A DNA stretch of 64,000 nt from contig CAJTVB010000009.1 of the NCBI GenBank assembly GCA_910579755.1, forward strand, positions 62,001 to 126,000. The letters run 5' to 3'. This DNA comes from an uncultured Acetatifactor sp. (lineage in GTDB: Bacteria > Bacillota > Clostridia > Lachnospirales > Lachnospiraceae). The notes beneath the pieces were generated by a model. It saw only the letters and a program-made list of their open reading frames with translations. It did no database searches and was not told where the DNA came from. The translations under genes and the position numbers were made by a program. This document shows positions 26,264 through 35,922 of the stretch, one piece after another (position 1 is the stretch's first letter; every line of letters starts with the position of its first letter).

Positions 26264-27775
26264 TTACTTCCCTCCCATATAATCTATTTCATGTATTTTT
26301 ACATGATACATCATATAATCAAATTCTTTTACTAAGCGGCTCGGATAATCTGCAAATGGCCATATATTCAGGGGCTCTTCGGATAAGGCCAGTAGATATA
26401 TATGTTCCACATCTCCCAGGTCTTCCCAATCCACAAAGTCTTTCACCGCAAAGGGATTCATATCTGCTACTGTGCCTGCCATATAATAAGGATGGTTTCC
26501 TTCATACAGAAGAAACAGTGAAGCGTGAATAGAATCCACCATATATGCGTCTTTTTCTCCCACCGTTTCTTTTGCAAAAACCAAGAACTCCTGCATGCCC
26601 TTGTCCGTCTGTCGGCTGTATTCCTCTCCATAATTTTTCACGCCGCCCGCCAACAGCAACGCCATTACGCAAATCGGCAGTACCTTGAAACGTACAGACG
26701 AAAAAGCAACCCCCATAAATACACATATCAGCCCCAGCAAAGGAAAAGAATACCGGCCTGTATAGACGGTGGTGACATTCAGGGAAAATACGATTCCAAA
26801 AATTGTCGGAAGCACCGCCAGGAGAAGCAATATCCCTGGCAGCACTTTATGCTTTGCCTTCAAAAATAATATTATCACCACATAGAGCACTACAGCCAGC
26901 AGCAAGGCAGCCTGCCAGGCGCGCAACGTTCTCCAGCCCGTATGCCACTCAGACGAAAACCACTCTACCCAATAGCCTACATAACTTTTTTCCGTAATAT
27001 CCGCATACATTGAGGTTTCTTTTACCGTTCCAAACTGCCTGAGTATTACCCTGAGCCATGGCAGATAAGCAATTGAAGACACTATGCCACTGCCAAGATA
27101 GCACATGATATTTTTCCGTCTGTGTTCCCTGTCACACAGCACAAAAACAAACAGAATCAAAAACAGGAAAAACATGGAAATCATAGTAAATATATGAACA
27201 TACATGGCGGCTACACAGGACAACGTAAAAAGGCACCATAAACGCACTTCGGATTTGCACACCGCAAAATAGGAAAGAGCAACTGACAACCCTACAAAAA
27301 ATAAGCCCATAGTGTACATCCTGCAATTTACTGCCTGCACCGCCACGGAGGGTAGTGCCAGCACCAGTAAAAGGGAATATAGGGCCGCACGTTTATCCCA
27401 AATCGCAGACACAGCATATTTTATTACCACCTCAAAAAGCACAAGAAAAAGCACTGAAAACATTTTGACTGCCTGTATACGCTGGCCGCATAGCAAATAA
27501 AATCCCTTTACCAATATATAATAGAATGGGGAATGGACATCATAAGATGTAATTTCCACAATCTCTCTTACAGGATGTTGAATCATGGCCACTGTATAGG
27601 CCTCGTCATACCAAAGATTTTCAGTGCTGCCCAACACTGCCATTGCCATGGCAGTGACTAAAATCACGCCCCAGCATAAAATTTCATAAATATCTCTTTT
27701 CTTCACTTCTGGTGTCTCCTCTTCATAAGGCAAATTCCACAGCCGTGCCTTATGGTCCGCAATCCAGCGTTTCAA
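26264..27775 (-). CDS. GT39-like membrane glycosyltransferase, 503 aa
   Basis: This is a protein mannosyltransferase/ArnT-like GT-C enzyme. The first outer loop has the family motif STENLWYDEAYTVAM with the catalytic acidic residues, followed by EITSYDVHSPFYYILVK, a layout seen in many PMT_2 proteins. About eleven helices and a C-terminal soluble stretch of about 100 residues follow. The start is uncertain: the frame opens with a TTG at 27775 that has a poor ribosome site, and a GTG 24 codons in, after GAAGAGGAG, is a good alternative. It is downstream of the SGNH gene at 27806 on the same strand. The DNA looks more AT-rich than its neighbours. Confidence 0.72.
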   Translation of the reverse strand: MKRWIADHKARLWNLPYEEETPEVKKRDIYEILCWGVILVTAMAMAVLGSTENLWYDEAYTVAMIQHPVREIVEITSYDVHSPFYYILVKGFYLLCGQRIQAVKMFSVLFLVLFEVVIKYAVSAIWDKRAALYSLLLVLALPSVAVQAVNCRMYTMGLFFVGLSVALSYFAVCKSEVRLWCLFTLSCVAAMYVHIFTMISMFFLFLILFVFVLCDREHRRKNIMCYLGSGIVSSIAYLPWLRVILRQFGTVKETSMYADITEKSYVGYWVEWFSSEWHTGWRTLRAWQAALLLAVVLYVVIILFLKAKHKVLPGILLLLAVLPTIFGIVFSLNVTTVYTGRYSFPLLGLICVFMGVAFSSVRFKVLPICVMALLLAGGVKNYGEEYSRQTDKGMQEFLVFAKETVGEKDAYMVDSIHASLFLLYEGNHPYYMAGTVADMNPFAVKDFVDWEDLGDVEHIYLLALSEEPLNIWPFADYPSRLVKEFDYMMYHVKIHEIDYMGGK

Positions 27776-27805
27776 CCTGCAATAAATAGTGCTTATGTCT
27801 TTTGC

Positions 27806-29119
27806 TCAGGAGTTCTTATCAAAGTATTTCAGTGCGTTTACAAAACGTTCTGCTATAATTTTTCGGCCTTCCTTGTTCAGGTGCAGATTATCAATGAGAT
27901 AATCGCTGGCATTATCCTCCGTGATGGTTCCATATAAATGGTCGATAAAGGTAACGCTTCTGCTGGAACAGGACCCATATTGCTTGATAGAATAGGTGGA
28001 CAGTACATCCTGCTGGCCGAATTCGCCCGTAAAGCGCATCACGTCACTGCTGATATATTCTCCGTCATCGTTCACAGCATAGGCATAGGCAGGGCCCATA
28101 ACGATAATACGTATATGCGGATAATATTGCTGCAGTATGGCAATTCCCGCTTCCATATTGCCCGTGAACCGGGTGATGTCCATGTCGTTATCATCATTAT
28201 ACATTTGATGACCCAAAAGGTAATCGGTGGCATCATACATGAGGGTGATCACGTCAACCGTGGAAAAGTCAATAGACTGAATCAGCTGAATGACTTCATT
28301 TGCTTCAGGGGGAACGCGTTCTCCCAGACTTTCTGCCGCCGCAGTGAAATTGCTTTCCACATCTATGCCTGCGGCCAGGAGGGTGAGCCAGTAGAAGGTG
28401 TAGGCGTCCATGGGTCTTTCGGCTGCGTTGAAGTAGGGCCATTCTGAGGCCATATAGCTGCCGCTGATGGAACAGTTGTATATAGTGGCGTCGGTCATGT
28501 CGGCGATCATGTTGGCCAGATTGTCTTTGGAATCTCTGTCATCCGCAAAGGGAGCATTGCCGAATGCTACAATTGTGAGGCCGTCTTCATAATTTATGGC
28601 TATGGGACGCCCATCGGTACCCGTAAGCGGCAGTATCAAATCCAGGGTATCGTCGTATTCGCCAGGCCCGTCTTTAAAGATTTCATCTAAATTAATATAT
28701 TCCCCCCAGTTCATCACGCGAAAGATGATGAGGCCGAAGAACAGCAGAACGGCGGCCAGCAGTACCAAATGCATATTAATTCGAAAGCGCTTTTTGGGAG
28801 CTTTTTCATCAGCATCGCTGTGGGAATCGTCGTTTTTATCTTCGCCAGGTTCAAGATATTCCAGCTCATCGTCGTCGCTGTCTGGGGAGAGATCATCTGA
28901 AAAAGATTCTTCGGAAGCTTCTTCTTCGGAAAATGCATTTTCATTTTCATCAAAGGTCTCATCAGAAGACAGATCTTCTATAAAGTCTTCTTCGCAGGAT
29001 TCTTCCTCGGAGGGGGTATCGTCAGATAAAAACTCGTCTTCGTTTTCCAGATCTAAAATGTCCAGTTCCGGAATTTTGTCAACTTTTTTCATTGTGACCT
29101 GTCCATTTTTTTTCTTCAT
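27806..29119 (-). CDS. Membrane-anchored SGNH-like protein with altered active site, 437 aa
   Basis: A very acidic cytoplasmic region (about residues 14-106, rich in Asp, Glu and Ser) precedes one membrane helix (118-133) and an extracellular SGNH-fold domain. Where active enzymes have Gly-Asp-Ser it reads FGNAP (187-191), so the nucleophile Ser is missing. The Asn of block III is also replaced (MYDATDYLL), although the C-terminal DxxH-like NLHLNKEGRK remains. It is probably a non-catalytic carbohydrate-binding or scaffold relative of the enzyme at 16285-17190. The start is the ATG with GGAG 7 nt upstream; an ATG four codons earlier lacks a ribosome site. The acidic tail parallels that of the GH25 protein transcribed divergently. 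Confidence 0.72.
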   Translation of the reverse strand: MKKKNGQVTMKKVDKIPELDILDLENEDEFLSDDTPSEEESCEEDFIEDLSSDETFDENENAFSEEEASEESFSDDLSPDSDDDELEYLEPGEDKNDDSHSDADEKAPKKRFRINMHLVLLAAVLLFFGLIIFRVMNWGEYINLDEIFKDGPGEYDDTLDLILPLTGTDGRPIAINYEDGLTIVAFGNAPFADDRDSKDNLANMIADMTDATIYNCSISGSYMASEWPYFNAAERPMDAYTFYWLTLLAAGIDVESNFTAAAESLGERVPPEANEVIQLIQSIDFSTVDVITLMYDATDYLLGHQMYNDDNDMDITRFTGNMEAGIAILQQYYPHIRIIVMGPAYAYAVNDDGEYISSDVMRFTGEFGQQDVLSTYSIKQYGSCSSRSVTFIDHLYGTITEDNASDYLIDNLHLNKEGRKIIAERFVNALKYFDKNS

Positions 29120-29260
29120 AAAAAACTCCATTTCTGTATGCGAGATTACGATATATCATAAACCAAAGTATAACTATTTTACTATTATGTGGAAGGAAAG
29201 TCCACATTATTAAGGAGAATTAAAAAGATTTAAGAAATTATGAAGAAATGATGATTCGGC

Positions 29261-29289
29261 TTGAAGTGCCCTCCGGGCAATGTTATAAT
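29261..29289 (+). promoter_or_regulatory. Promoter of the 985-aa GH25 gene
   Basis: TTGAAG (29261-29266), a 17-bp spacer and a perfect TATAAT (29284-29289) lie about 80 bp before the start codon, in the 248-bp divergent gap between the SGNH-like and GH25 genes. Confidence 0.75.
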
Positions 29290-29367
29290 GTTACAAAATT
29301 GTTAAATACAAGTTAAGGTTTTGCCGGATAATGGAAAACCGACGTTTAAAATAGAAAGGGTACAAGC

Positions 29368-32325
29368 ATGAAGAAATTGTTCAACCGCACCAGAAAGCCG
29401 GATCAGGGAAGAGAAGATTTTGATAAGAGCATTTATGACTGGGATGCGGATGAAGAGTCCGTTGAGGAAGAATATTACATAGAGGAACAGTACGTGGAAG
29501 AGGAAGAAATAGAAGGGGAGTATACCGGAGAGGAAGAAATAGAGGAGCAGTATGCTGAAGAGGAAGAAATAGAGGAGCAGTATATTGAAGAGGAAGAAAT
29601 AGAGGAACAGTATGCTGAAGAGGGAGAAATAGAGGAGCAGTATGCCGGAGAAGACAGTGGGGAAGCATACTATATTGAGGATGATGGCGAGGACGGGCAG
29701 TGGGAGTATGATGCAGAAGCAGAGGATCAGGAATATTCTTTGGAAGAGCAGTCTCTGGAAGATGTGAAGCAAAGAGGCAGAGAGCAGAAAGCGCCCGCTC
29801 CCCGGCCTAAGACAGGATCCAAGGGCGCTCTGCAACGGCGCCTGCGGAGCATGACGGTAATGGATCGTGTGATTATGGGAACAGGGGCGGCCATTTTGAT
29901 TATTGCGCTTGTTATTTCCGGATTATATGTCAGCAGGGGATCCACCGCAGGTCCGAAATCAGAGTTTGCCGATGTGGGAATGGAACTGGATGGAATTACG
30001 GTAATCGGCGAGAAGGGTCTTCTGGCGGTGGCCGATGCCCAGATTGCCAGGATTGCGGCAGCACAGGTGGTGGAGGAAGAAGAGGATAAGACTTATGATG
30101 AGGCTGAGTACCAGCGGCAGGTGACCGTGGTTATGAGGATGACTTCTATCCAGAGGGACCTGAAAATTAAATTTGTGGATCAGAAGACAAATAAGCTGGT
30201 GGCAAATGTGCCGTTTGCCGTTCATGTGACGGATCCTGACGGAAAGACAAGCATTTGGTCAGACGACGACATGGATGGAATTATTTATAAAAAGGATATT
30301 GCGCCCGGTACATATAAGGTATCCATGGAGAAGCCCATAGACGAAAAATATGCGGATTATATCATATCTACAGATGAAGTGTCCGCAGAGGTGAATAAGG
30401 ATATATCATATCGGAAGGTGGATGTGTCCGATGAGGTGAAAAAGGAATCTGAGATCAATGCCGCAGCGGAGGACACCAAGATTCAGGACACTATCGTGGA
30501 ATCTACACTGCAGGATACTGTTGCCTGGGTGGAGAGCAGGGTCATCGGGGCGGCTTACAACGAAGTGCCGAAGAGCGCCATACCGGATCCCATGACTCTG
30601 GCATTACATAAAAGCTTTCAGCGCATGGCCGCCGTTGCGGGCATATCCGAATCTGCCAAAACGCTCCGGACGGGAGAGAGCTTTACGCTGACGGCCAGGA
30701 TCCAGGCGGAGTCGGCGGAAGAGAATGTGACAATAGAAAAGATTATCTGGACCAGCAGTAACCCGGCTGTTGCCGCGGTGGACGCGGAGACGGGAATTGT
30801 GACGGCAGTGTCGGAAGGGACGGCCAGTATATCCTACAAGGCATCTGTGGTCACCGGTTCTTCCGTCAGCAGCAGTGATGCGGCAGAAAGCCGAACCGAG
30901 GTTACAGGCACCTGTATGGTGACGGTTTCCGGGAAAGCCGTCGTGTTGGACCAGACCGCGCTGGGCATACCCGTGGGAGGTACGGCGGCAGTACAGGCGT
31001 CGGTTTCCGGCTTTGGCGCCGATGAGAAGCTGACCTATACGGTTTCTTTTGACAAAGCTGATGTGGCCAAGGCAGAGGCAGACGCCAATGGCAGAATCAC
31101 TGTTACCGGATTGACAGCGGGGAGCACAAACATGACGGTGACTGTGGCGGGGGGAACCTCCTCTGCATCGGCTTCCATACCGGTGACGGTGGGGGAGGGC
31201 AGGCAGATTTCGCTGGATAAAACAACGGCCACGGTATACATGACCGTACCGGTGACCATCAATGCGGTGGTTACGGGTGCCGGATCCGGGGAGATATCTG
31301 TCACTGCGCAGTCCAGTGATACTACCGTTGCCCTGGTGTCTGTGAATAAGTCGGCAGTAACTATTACAGGCCAGAAGGCCGGAAGCGCCACAATTACCGT
31401 GAAGCATACGGAGAACGGCGCGGAGGTTCAGGCAGTCTGCACCGTAACGGTCAGAGAGCATCCCCAGAATGATGTCACTTCCCGGCTGAAGGACAGCAAC
31501 GGCAATGAGCTTTATGTCTTGGAAAACAATGAATACAGGGGAGCGGTTTACGCGGATTATTACAAGGCGGAGCATTTTTTCATAAAGGGAGAGGTCAGGT
31601 ATTCCGGATGGCAGAATCTGGGAGGAAAGGTTTATTACTTTACCGCAGAGGGAAACGCGGTCACAGGCGAGCAGGTGATACAGGGAGCCAGGTATAATTT
31701 TGCCAGTGACGGTTCTCTGGTGACAGGCAACGGTTCCTTTGGCATTGATGTATCCAAGTGGAACGGAACCATTGACTGGACGGCTGTGAAAAATTCCGGT
31801 GTCAGCTATGTAATTATCCGCAGCGGATACAGAGGCTCTTCTCAGGGAACACTGGTGGAGGATCCTAAATTTTCCGCCAACATCAAAGGAGCCACGGCTG
31901 CAGGGCTGAAGGTGGGGATTTACTTCTTTACACAGGCAGTGGACGAAAGAGAAGCGGTGGAGGAAGCATCCATGGTGTTGGAGCAGGTGAGAAATTACGC
32001 TATTTCCTATCCCATTTTTCTGGATGTGGAGGCCAGCGGAGGCCGGGCGGACTCTATCAGCCGGGAGACCAGAACCGCAGTATGCAGGGCGTTCTGCCAG
32101 ACCATCCAGAGCGCAGGCTACACGGCGGGCATTTATGCCAACAAGACCTGGCTGGAGACAAAGATTAATGCAAGCGAACTGAGCGCATATAAGATCTGGC
32201 TGGCTCAGTATGCGGCGGCGCCCACTTATACGGGACGCTACGACCTGTGGCAGTACCGCGCCACCGGAAGCGTCAGCGGCATCAGCGGCAACGTGGACTT
32301 AAACTTGAGCTATTTAGGCTACTAA
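29368..32325 (+). CDS. Membrane-anchored GH25 protein with acidic repeats and Ig-like domains, 985 aa
   Basis: Order of parts: a cytoplasmic acidic region with 10-residue repeats of the form QYAEEEEIEE (about 31-100); a membrane helix (167-189); a small beta-rich domain (DLKIKFVDQKTNKLVANVPF, with DDDMDG); three bacterial Ig-like (BIG2-type) domains (about 435-700); one choline-binding-like repeat (SGWQNLGGKVYYFTAEGN); and a C-terminal GH25 lysozyme-type domain from residue 792. GH25 catalytic positions are present: Asp 794 (GIDVSKWNG) and the DVE at 886-888 (FLDVEAS). GH25 enzymes cleave the MurNAc-GlcNAc bond of peptidoglycan. The enzyme should face the wall while its tail sits in the cytoplasm. 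It has its own promoter and leads into the rfb genes. Confidence 0.88.
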   Translation: MKKLFNRTRKPDQGREDFDKSIYDWDADEESVEEEYYIEEQYVEEEEIEGEYTGEEEIEEQYAEEEEIEEQYIEEEEIEEQYAEEGEIEEQYAGEDSGEAYYIEDDGEDGQWEYDAEAEDQEYSLEEQSLEDVKQRGREQKAPAPRPKTGSKGALQRRLRSMTVMDRVIMGTGAAILIIALVISGLYVSRGSTAGPKSEFADVGMELDGITVIGEKGLLAVADAQIARIAAAQVVEEEEDKTYDEAEYQRQVTVVMRMTSIQRDLKIKFVDQKTNKLVANVPFAVHVTDPDGKTSIWSDDDMDGIIYKKDIAPGTYKVSMEKPIDEKYADYIISTDEVSAEVNKDISYRKVDVSDEVKKESEINAAAEDTKIQDTIVESTLQDTVAWVESRVIGAAYNEVPKSAIPDPMTLALHKSFQRMAAVAGISESAKTLRTGESFTLTARIQAESAEENVTIEKIIWTSSNPAVAAVDAETGIVTAVSEGTASISYKASVVTGSSVSSSDAAESRTEVTGTCMVTVSGKAVVLDQTALGIPVGGTAAVQASVSGFGADEKLTYTVSFDKADVAKAEADANGRITVTGLTAGSTNMTVTVAGGTSSASASIPVTVGEGRQISLDKTTATVYMTVPVTINAVVTGAGSGEISVTAQSSDTTVALVSVNKSAVTITGQKAGSATITVKHTENGAEVQAVCTVTVREHPQNDVTSRLKDSNGNELYVLENNEYRGAVYADYYKAEHFFIKGEVRYSGWQNLGGKVYYFTAEGNAVTGEQVIQGARYNFASDGSLVTGNGSFGIDVSKWNGTIDWTAVKNSGVSYVIIRSGYRGSSQGTLVEDPKFSANIKGATAAGLKVGIYFFTQAVDEREAVEEASMVLEQVRNYAISYPIFLDVEASGGRADSISRETRTAVCRAFCQTIQSAGYTAGIYANKTWLETKINASELSAYKIWLAQYAAAPTYTGRYDLWQYRATGSVSGISGNVDLNLSYLGY
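29461..29650 (+). repeat. 30-bp in-frame tandem repeats encoding an acidic tail
   Basis: Units of exactly 30 bp begin at 29491, 29521, 29551, 29581 and 29611, with a diverged unit before (29461) and a partial one after. The core GAAGAGGAAGAAATAGAGGA encodes Glu-Glu-Glu-Glu-Ile-Glu-Glu-Gln-Tyr. The near identity of the units suggests recent expansion and possible length variation. Confidence 0.9.
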
Positions 32326-32397
32326 CAGTTCAGCCAGGCCATGAGACCGGCGAAAATCGTGCTTGCACGGCTTTGCGAATGGCGTGTCTGAACTGTT
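32324..32397 (+). repeat. Palindromic intergenic element, copy A
   Basis: A perfect 10-bp outer stem (AACAGTTCAG at 32324-32333 with CTGAACTGTT at 32388-32397) encloses an inner perfect stem CGTGC-TT-GCACG (32358-32369). It starts on the stop codon of the GH25 gene, with no U-run after it. The 17-nt word CAGTTCAGCCAGGCCAT recurs with one change in copy B at 48296. Confidence 0.7.
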
Positions 32398-32424
32398 GGG
32401 ATAGTCCAGCCCGTGAGAAAGTAT

Positions 32425-32453
32425 TTGGAAAAAAAGTGAATATATGGTAGAAT
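32425..32453 (+). promoter_or_regulatory. Promoter of rfbB
   Basis: TTGGAA (32425-32430), a 17-bp spacer and TAGAAT (32448-32453) lie about 60 bp before the rfbB start, just after palindromic element A. Confidence 0.65.
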
Positions 32454-32514
32454 GTCTTTATTCAGAAAAGGAAACGTAAAAACTGCCGAAAAATTAAATG
32501 ACAAGGAGAATGGG

Positions 32515-33609
32515 ATGAGGACTTATCTGGTGACAGGGGGAGCCGGGTTTATCGGTTCCAACTATATTCATTATATGTTTCGGAAATATGGGGATGACAT
32601 CCGCATTATCAATGTGGACCTGCTGACCTATGCAGGCAATCTGGAGAATCTGAAGGATGTGGAAGACCGGGGCAACTATACCTTTGTCAGGGCGGATATC
32701 TGTGATAAGGAAGCGATTGCCCGCGTTTTTGCCGAAAACGATATTGACAGGGTAGTGCATTTTGCAGCCGAAAGCCATGTTGACCGGAGCATTCGTACTC
32801 CGGAGGTATTTGTTCAGACCAATGTGCTGGGAACGGCTGTGATGCTGAACTGCGCCAAGAAGGCCTGGGAGCTTCCGGACGGAAGCTTTAAGGAGGATAA
32901 AAAGTTTCTGCATGTTTCCACGGACGAGGTGTACGGTTCTCTTCCTGATGATGATAATGCTTTTTTCTATGAGACATCTCCCTATGAGCCCCACAGTCCT
33001 TATTCTGCCAGCAAGGCAGGCGCGGACATGCTGGTGAAGTCGTACATGGATACTTATCATTTTCCGGCTAATATAACAAACTGCTCCAATAATTACGGTC
33101 CTTATCAATTTCCCGAAAAGCTGATTCCTCTGATTATCAATAATGCTCTGCAGGGCAAGAAGCTGCCGGTATACGGCGACGGCAAAAATGTGCGGGACTG
33201 GCTGTATGTGGAAGATCACGCCAAGGCCATCGACCTGGTACAGGAAAAGGGAAGGCTGTTTGAGACCTACAATATCGGCGGGCATAACGAAAAGCAGAAC
33301 ATTGAGATCATACGCATCATTCTTGAAACTTTGCAGGAGATGCTGCCGGAGGGAGATCCCAGAAAGGCATGGGTCAATGAGGAGTTGATCACTTACGTGG
33401 AGGACCGCAAGGGCCATGACAGACGGTATGCCATCGCTCCTGATAAGATCAGGGAGGAAATCGGCTGGGAGCCGGAAACCATGTTCCGGGAGGGGATCCG
33501 CAGAACGATCCAATGGTTTTTCGAGCATGAGGAATGGATGAAAAATGTGACCAGCGGCGACTACCAGAAATATTACGCCGAGATGTATGAAGGGAATGAA
33601 GATTCCTGA
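32515..33609 (+). CDS. rfbB: dTDP-glucose 4,6-dehydratase, 364 aa
   Basis: This short-chain dehydrogenase/reductase-type enzyme converts dTDP-glucose to dTDP-4-keto-6-deoxyglucose. The NAD-binding motif TGGAGFIG is at the N-terminus, the catalytic Tyr-xxx-Lys pair is Tyr 163 and Lys 167 (YSASKAGAD), and the segment HFAAESHVDRSI is typical of RfbB. The length is slightly above the family norm (about 340-360). The ATG at 32515 follows AAGGAG and starts exactly at the family N-terminus. With rfbA downstream it supplies the keto sugar for rfbC (rhamnose branch) and for the WecE-type aminotransferase at 19.9 kb. Confidence 0.95.
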   Translation: MRTYLVTGGAGFIGSNYIHYMFRKYGDDIRIINVDLLTYAGNLENLKDVEDRGNYTFVRADICDKEAIARVFAENDIDRVVHFAAESHVDRSIRTPEVFVQTNVLGTAVMLNCAKKAWELPDGSFKEDKKFLHVSTDEVYGSLPDDDNAFFYETSPYEPHSPYSASKAGADMLVKSYMDTYHFPANITNCSNNYGPYQFPEKLIPLIINNALQGKKLPVYGDGKNVRDWLYVEDHAKAIDLVQEKGRLFETYNIGGHNEKQNIEIIRIILETLQEMLPEGDPRKAWVNEELITYVEDRKGHDRRYAIAPDKIREEIGWEPETMFREGIRRTIQWFFEHEEWMKNVTSGDYQKYYAEMYEGNEDS

Positions 33610-33755
33610 GCTGAATAGATTTTGTGCCGCCGGCGGCTTGTCCGGAAGCAGGAAAAGCAGGAGAATACCGGACAGAATAGGTTTTTCTGCGTATAAAAAT
33701 GGGGACGATGGATGTCGTTCCCATTCGGTGTGCAATGGGAAGGAGGCATTTTCTT

Positions 33756-34625
33756 ATGAAAGGTATTATTCTGGCAGGTGGTTCCGGGACGAGGCTTTAT
33801 CCTCTGACCAAAGCGATTTCGAAGCAGATCATGCCTGTATATGATAAACCCATGATTTACTACCCTCTGTCCACGCTTATGCTGGCTGGGATTCGGGAGA
33901 TTCTGGTGATCTCCACTCCCAGAGACCTTCCTGTTTTTCAGGAGCTTTTGGGAAGCGGGGAACAGCTTGGAATGGAGTTTTCCTACGCGGTTCAGGAATA
34001 CCCCAGGGGACTGGCAGACGCCTTTATTGTGGGGGCGGATTTTATCGGTAATGACAGGGTGGCGCTGGTTCTGGGGGACAACATTTTTTACGGACAAAGC
34101 TTTTCCAGAGTTTTGCGGGAGGCGGCTTCCCGGGAGAAGGGAGCGACCATTTTCGGCTATTATGTGAGGGATCCCAGGGAATACGGTGTGGTGGAGTTTG
34201 ACGAGAATGGGAAGGCTCTTTCCATTGAAGAAAAGCCGGAGAATCCCAAAAGTAATTACGCGGTTCCGGGACTTTATTTTTATGATAATGATGTAGTTGA
34301 AATTGCAAGAAATGTGAAGCCATCCGCCAGGGGCGAGATCGAGATCACCGCAGTGAACAACACATACCTGGAGCGGGGAACTCTTCAGGTGGAAACCCTG
34401 GGGAGAGGCTTTGCGTGGCTGGATACAGGGAATCATGATTCCCTGCTGGATGCGGCTGATTTCGTGGCGGCTTTCCAGAAGAGGCAGGGATTGTATATTT
34501 CCTGTATTGAAGAGATTGCATACAAGAGGGGCTTTATTGACAGGGAACAGCTGCTGAGACTGGCGGAGCCTCTTATGAAGACAAATTACGGTAAGTATAT
34601 GGTTGAGGTGGCAAATGGACTCTAA
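33756..34625 (+). CDS. rfbA: Glucose-1-phosphate thymidylyltransferase, 289 aa
   Basis: The enzyme makes dTDP-glucose from dTTP and glucose-1-phosphate. The N-terminal nucleotidyltransferase signature [20 protein letters not shown] and the segment [18 protein letters not shown] are diagnostic; GDNIFYG and the later [12 protein letters not shown] are also present. The length of 289 matches the family (about 290). The start is the ATG after AAGGAGGCATTTTCTT. It overlaps the following GH25 gene by 11 bp, which ties the sugar-nucleotide genes to the wall enzyme in one transcript. Confidence 0.96.
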   Translation: MKGIILAGGSGTRLYPLTKAISKQIMPVYDKPMIYYPLSTLMLAGIREILVISTPRDLPVFQELLGSGEQLGMEFSYAVQEYPRGLADAFIVGADFIGNDRVALVLGDNIFYGQSFSRVLREAASREKGATIFGYYVRDPREYGVVEFDENGKALSIEEKPENPKSNYAVPGLYFYDNDVVEIARNVKPSARGEIEITAVNNTYLERGTLQVETLGRGFAWLDTGNHDSLLDAADFVAAFQKRQGLYISCIEEIAYKRGFIDREQLLRLAEPLMKTNYGKYMVEVANGL

Positions 34626-35907
34626 ACTGCGAAGGATGGCGATTCTTTCCTCCATGGCGGTCATATTGCTGGTATCCGCGCTGGTGTTGTATCTGAACAA
34701 AGAGGAGGGGAAGCCGGGAGACGGAACCTCTCCGGGCAGCGGCGTTTCTCAGGAGGAGACACAGGGCAGCGGTGGGGCGGAGCCTTTGAATCCGGGAGAC
34801 GATGCCGCCGGCGGGCAGGTGGGAGATGACTTGTCTGCTTTTTTAAAGGACAGCACATTTTTTGATGAAGAGGTTGATCCCTACCTGGAGGAGCTGCTGA
34901 ATGATATGAATCGCCTGTCTATGGTGGTAACCTCTGTAGAAAAGGACCTGCGGATCCAGATCGTGGACAGGGACGGGGAGCCTGTGACCGGCGAAAGCTT
35001 TTATGTGGAGCTGGAGGAGATAGGGGAGTACAAGGACCTGGATAAAGACGGCGTCATATACATCGGAGATCTGGCGGCGGGAGAATATTTCGTGAAGCTT
35101 TTGCCTATAGGCGATTATCGGGTGCCCGGAAATGCCACCCGGGTCCAGGTAAAAGACAAGGTGGAGTATCTGGCTATTGAGGATATCTCTCTTCTGATCA
35201 AAACGGAAGAGGAGATTGACGCGGAGGCCGAGGATACCGCCGTGACAGAGGCACTGGAGGACGCCGACAAGACAGAGGTCAAGAAGCTTCAGAGCGCTGC
35301 GGGGGCAAAGCCCGGTATCGATGTTTCCAAGTGGAACGGCGACATCGATTGGGATAAGGTGCGAAGCGCCGGAGTGGAATTTGCCATTATCCGTGCGGGA
35401 TACAGAGGATCCGTGACAGGAAGTCTGGTGGAAGACCCCAGATTTTTGGATAATATAAGAGGGGCAGCCGCCAGCGGTATGCCGGTGGGCGTCTATTTCT
35501 TTACACAGGCGGTGAACGAGGTAGAGGCCGTGGAGGAGGCTTCCGCAGTCATTGAGATGATACGGGAGCACAACATCCAGTATCCTGTGTTTATCGATAC
35601 GGAAGGGGCAGGAGGAAACGGCCGTGCCGATGGTCTGGATGCTGAGACCAGAACTTTGGTCTGCGAGGCCTTTTGCCGCACCATTGAGAATGCGGGATAT
35701 CAGGCGGGAGTTTACGGGAGCCGCAATTGGTACAACCATAATCTTTATGCGAACAGGCTGGAAAACTATTGTATCTGGCTGGCGGAGTACCGCGAGGTAC
35801 CGATATATCAGGGGTATTACCAGATGTGGCAGTACACCTCAAAGGGACAGGTGGACGGCATCGAGGGAAATGTGGATATGAATATCAGCTATTTGGGAAT
35901 TGATTAG
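34615..35907 (+). CDS. Membrane-anchored GH25 protein, 430 aa
   Basis: This is a smaller paralog of the 985-aa protein. It has a short cytoplasmic N-terminus, one membrane helix (about 8-28), a Gly/Ser-rich linker, the same small beta-rich domain ([14 protein letters not shown] with [12 protein letters not shown]), then a GH25 domain from about residue 233 to the end. Catalytic positions are Asp 236 (GIDVSKWNG) and DTE at 328-330 ([10 protein letters not shown]). It has no Ig-like domains or acidic repeats. The gene begins inside rfbA (11-bp overlap) and is followed 15 bp later by rfbC, so a wall hydrolase sits in the middle of the dTDP-sugar operon. Confidence 0.88.
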   Translation: MDSKLRRMAILSSMAVILLVSALVLYLNKEEGKPGDGTSPGSGVSQEETQGSGGAEPLNPGDDAAGGQVGDDLSAFLKDSTFFDEEVDPYLEELLNDMNRLSMVVTSVEKDLRIQIVDRDGEPVTGESFYVELEEIGEYKDLDKDGVIYIGDLAAGEYFVKLLPIGDYRVPGNATRVQVKDKVEYLAIEDISLLIKTEEEIDAEAEDTAVTEALEDADKTEVKKLQSAAGAKPGIDVSKWNGDIDWDKVRSAGVEFAIIRAGYRGSVTGSLVEDPRFLDNIRGAAASGMPVGVYFFTQAVNEVEAVEEASAVIEMIREHNIQYPVFIDTEGAGGNGRADGLDAETRTLVCEAFCRTIENAGYQAGVYGSRNWYNHNLYANRLENYCIWLAEYREVPIYQGYYQMWQYTSKGQVDGIEGNVDMNISYLGID

Positions 35908-35922
35908 TGCGGAGGGAGACAA

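Noticed and set aside
32324..32397. Hairpin after the GH25 gene as an intrinsic terminator
   Set aside because: The stem is followed by GGGATAG and no T-run, and a partner copy exists at 48.3 kb, so a repeat element is a better reading.
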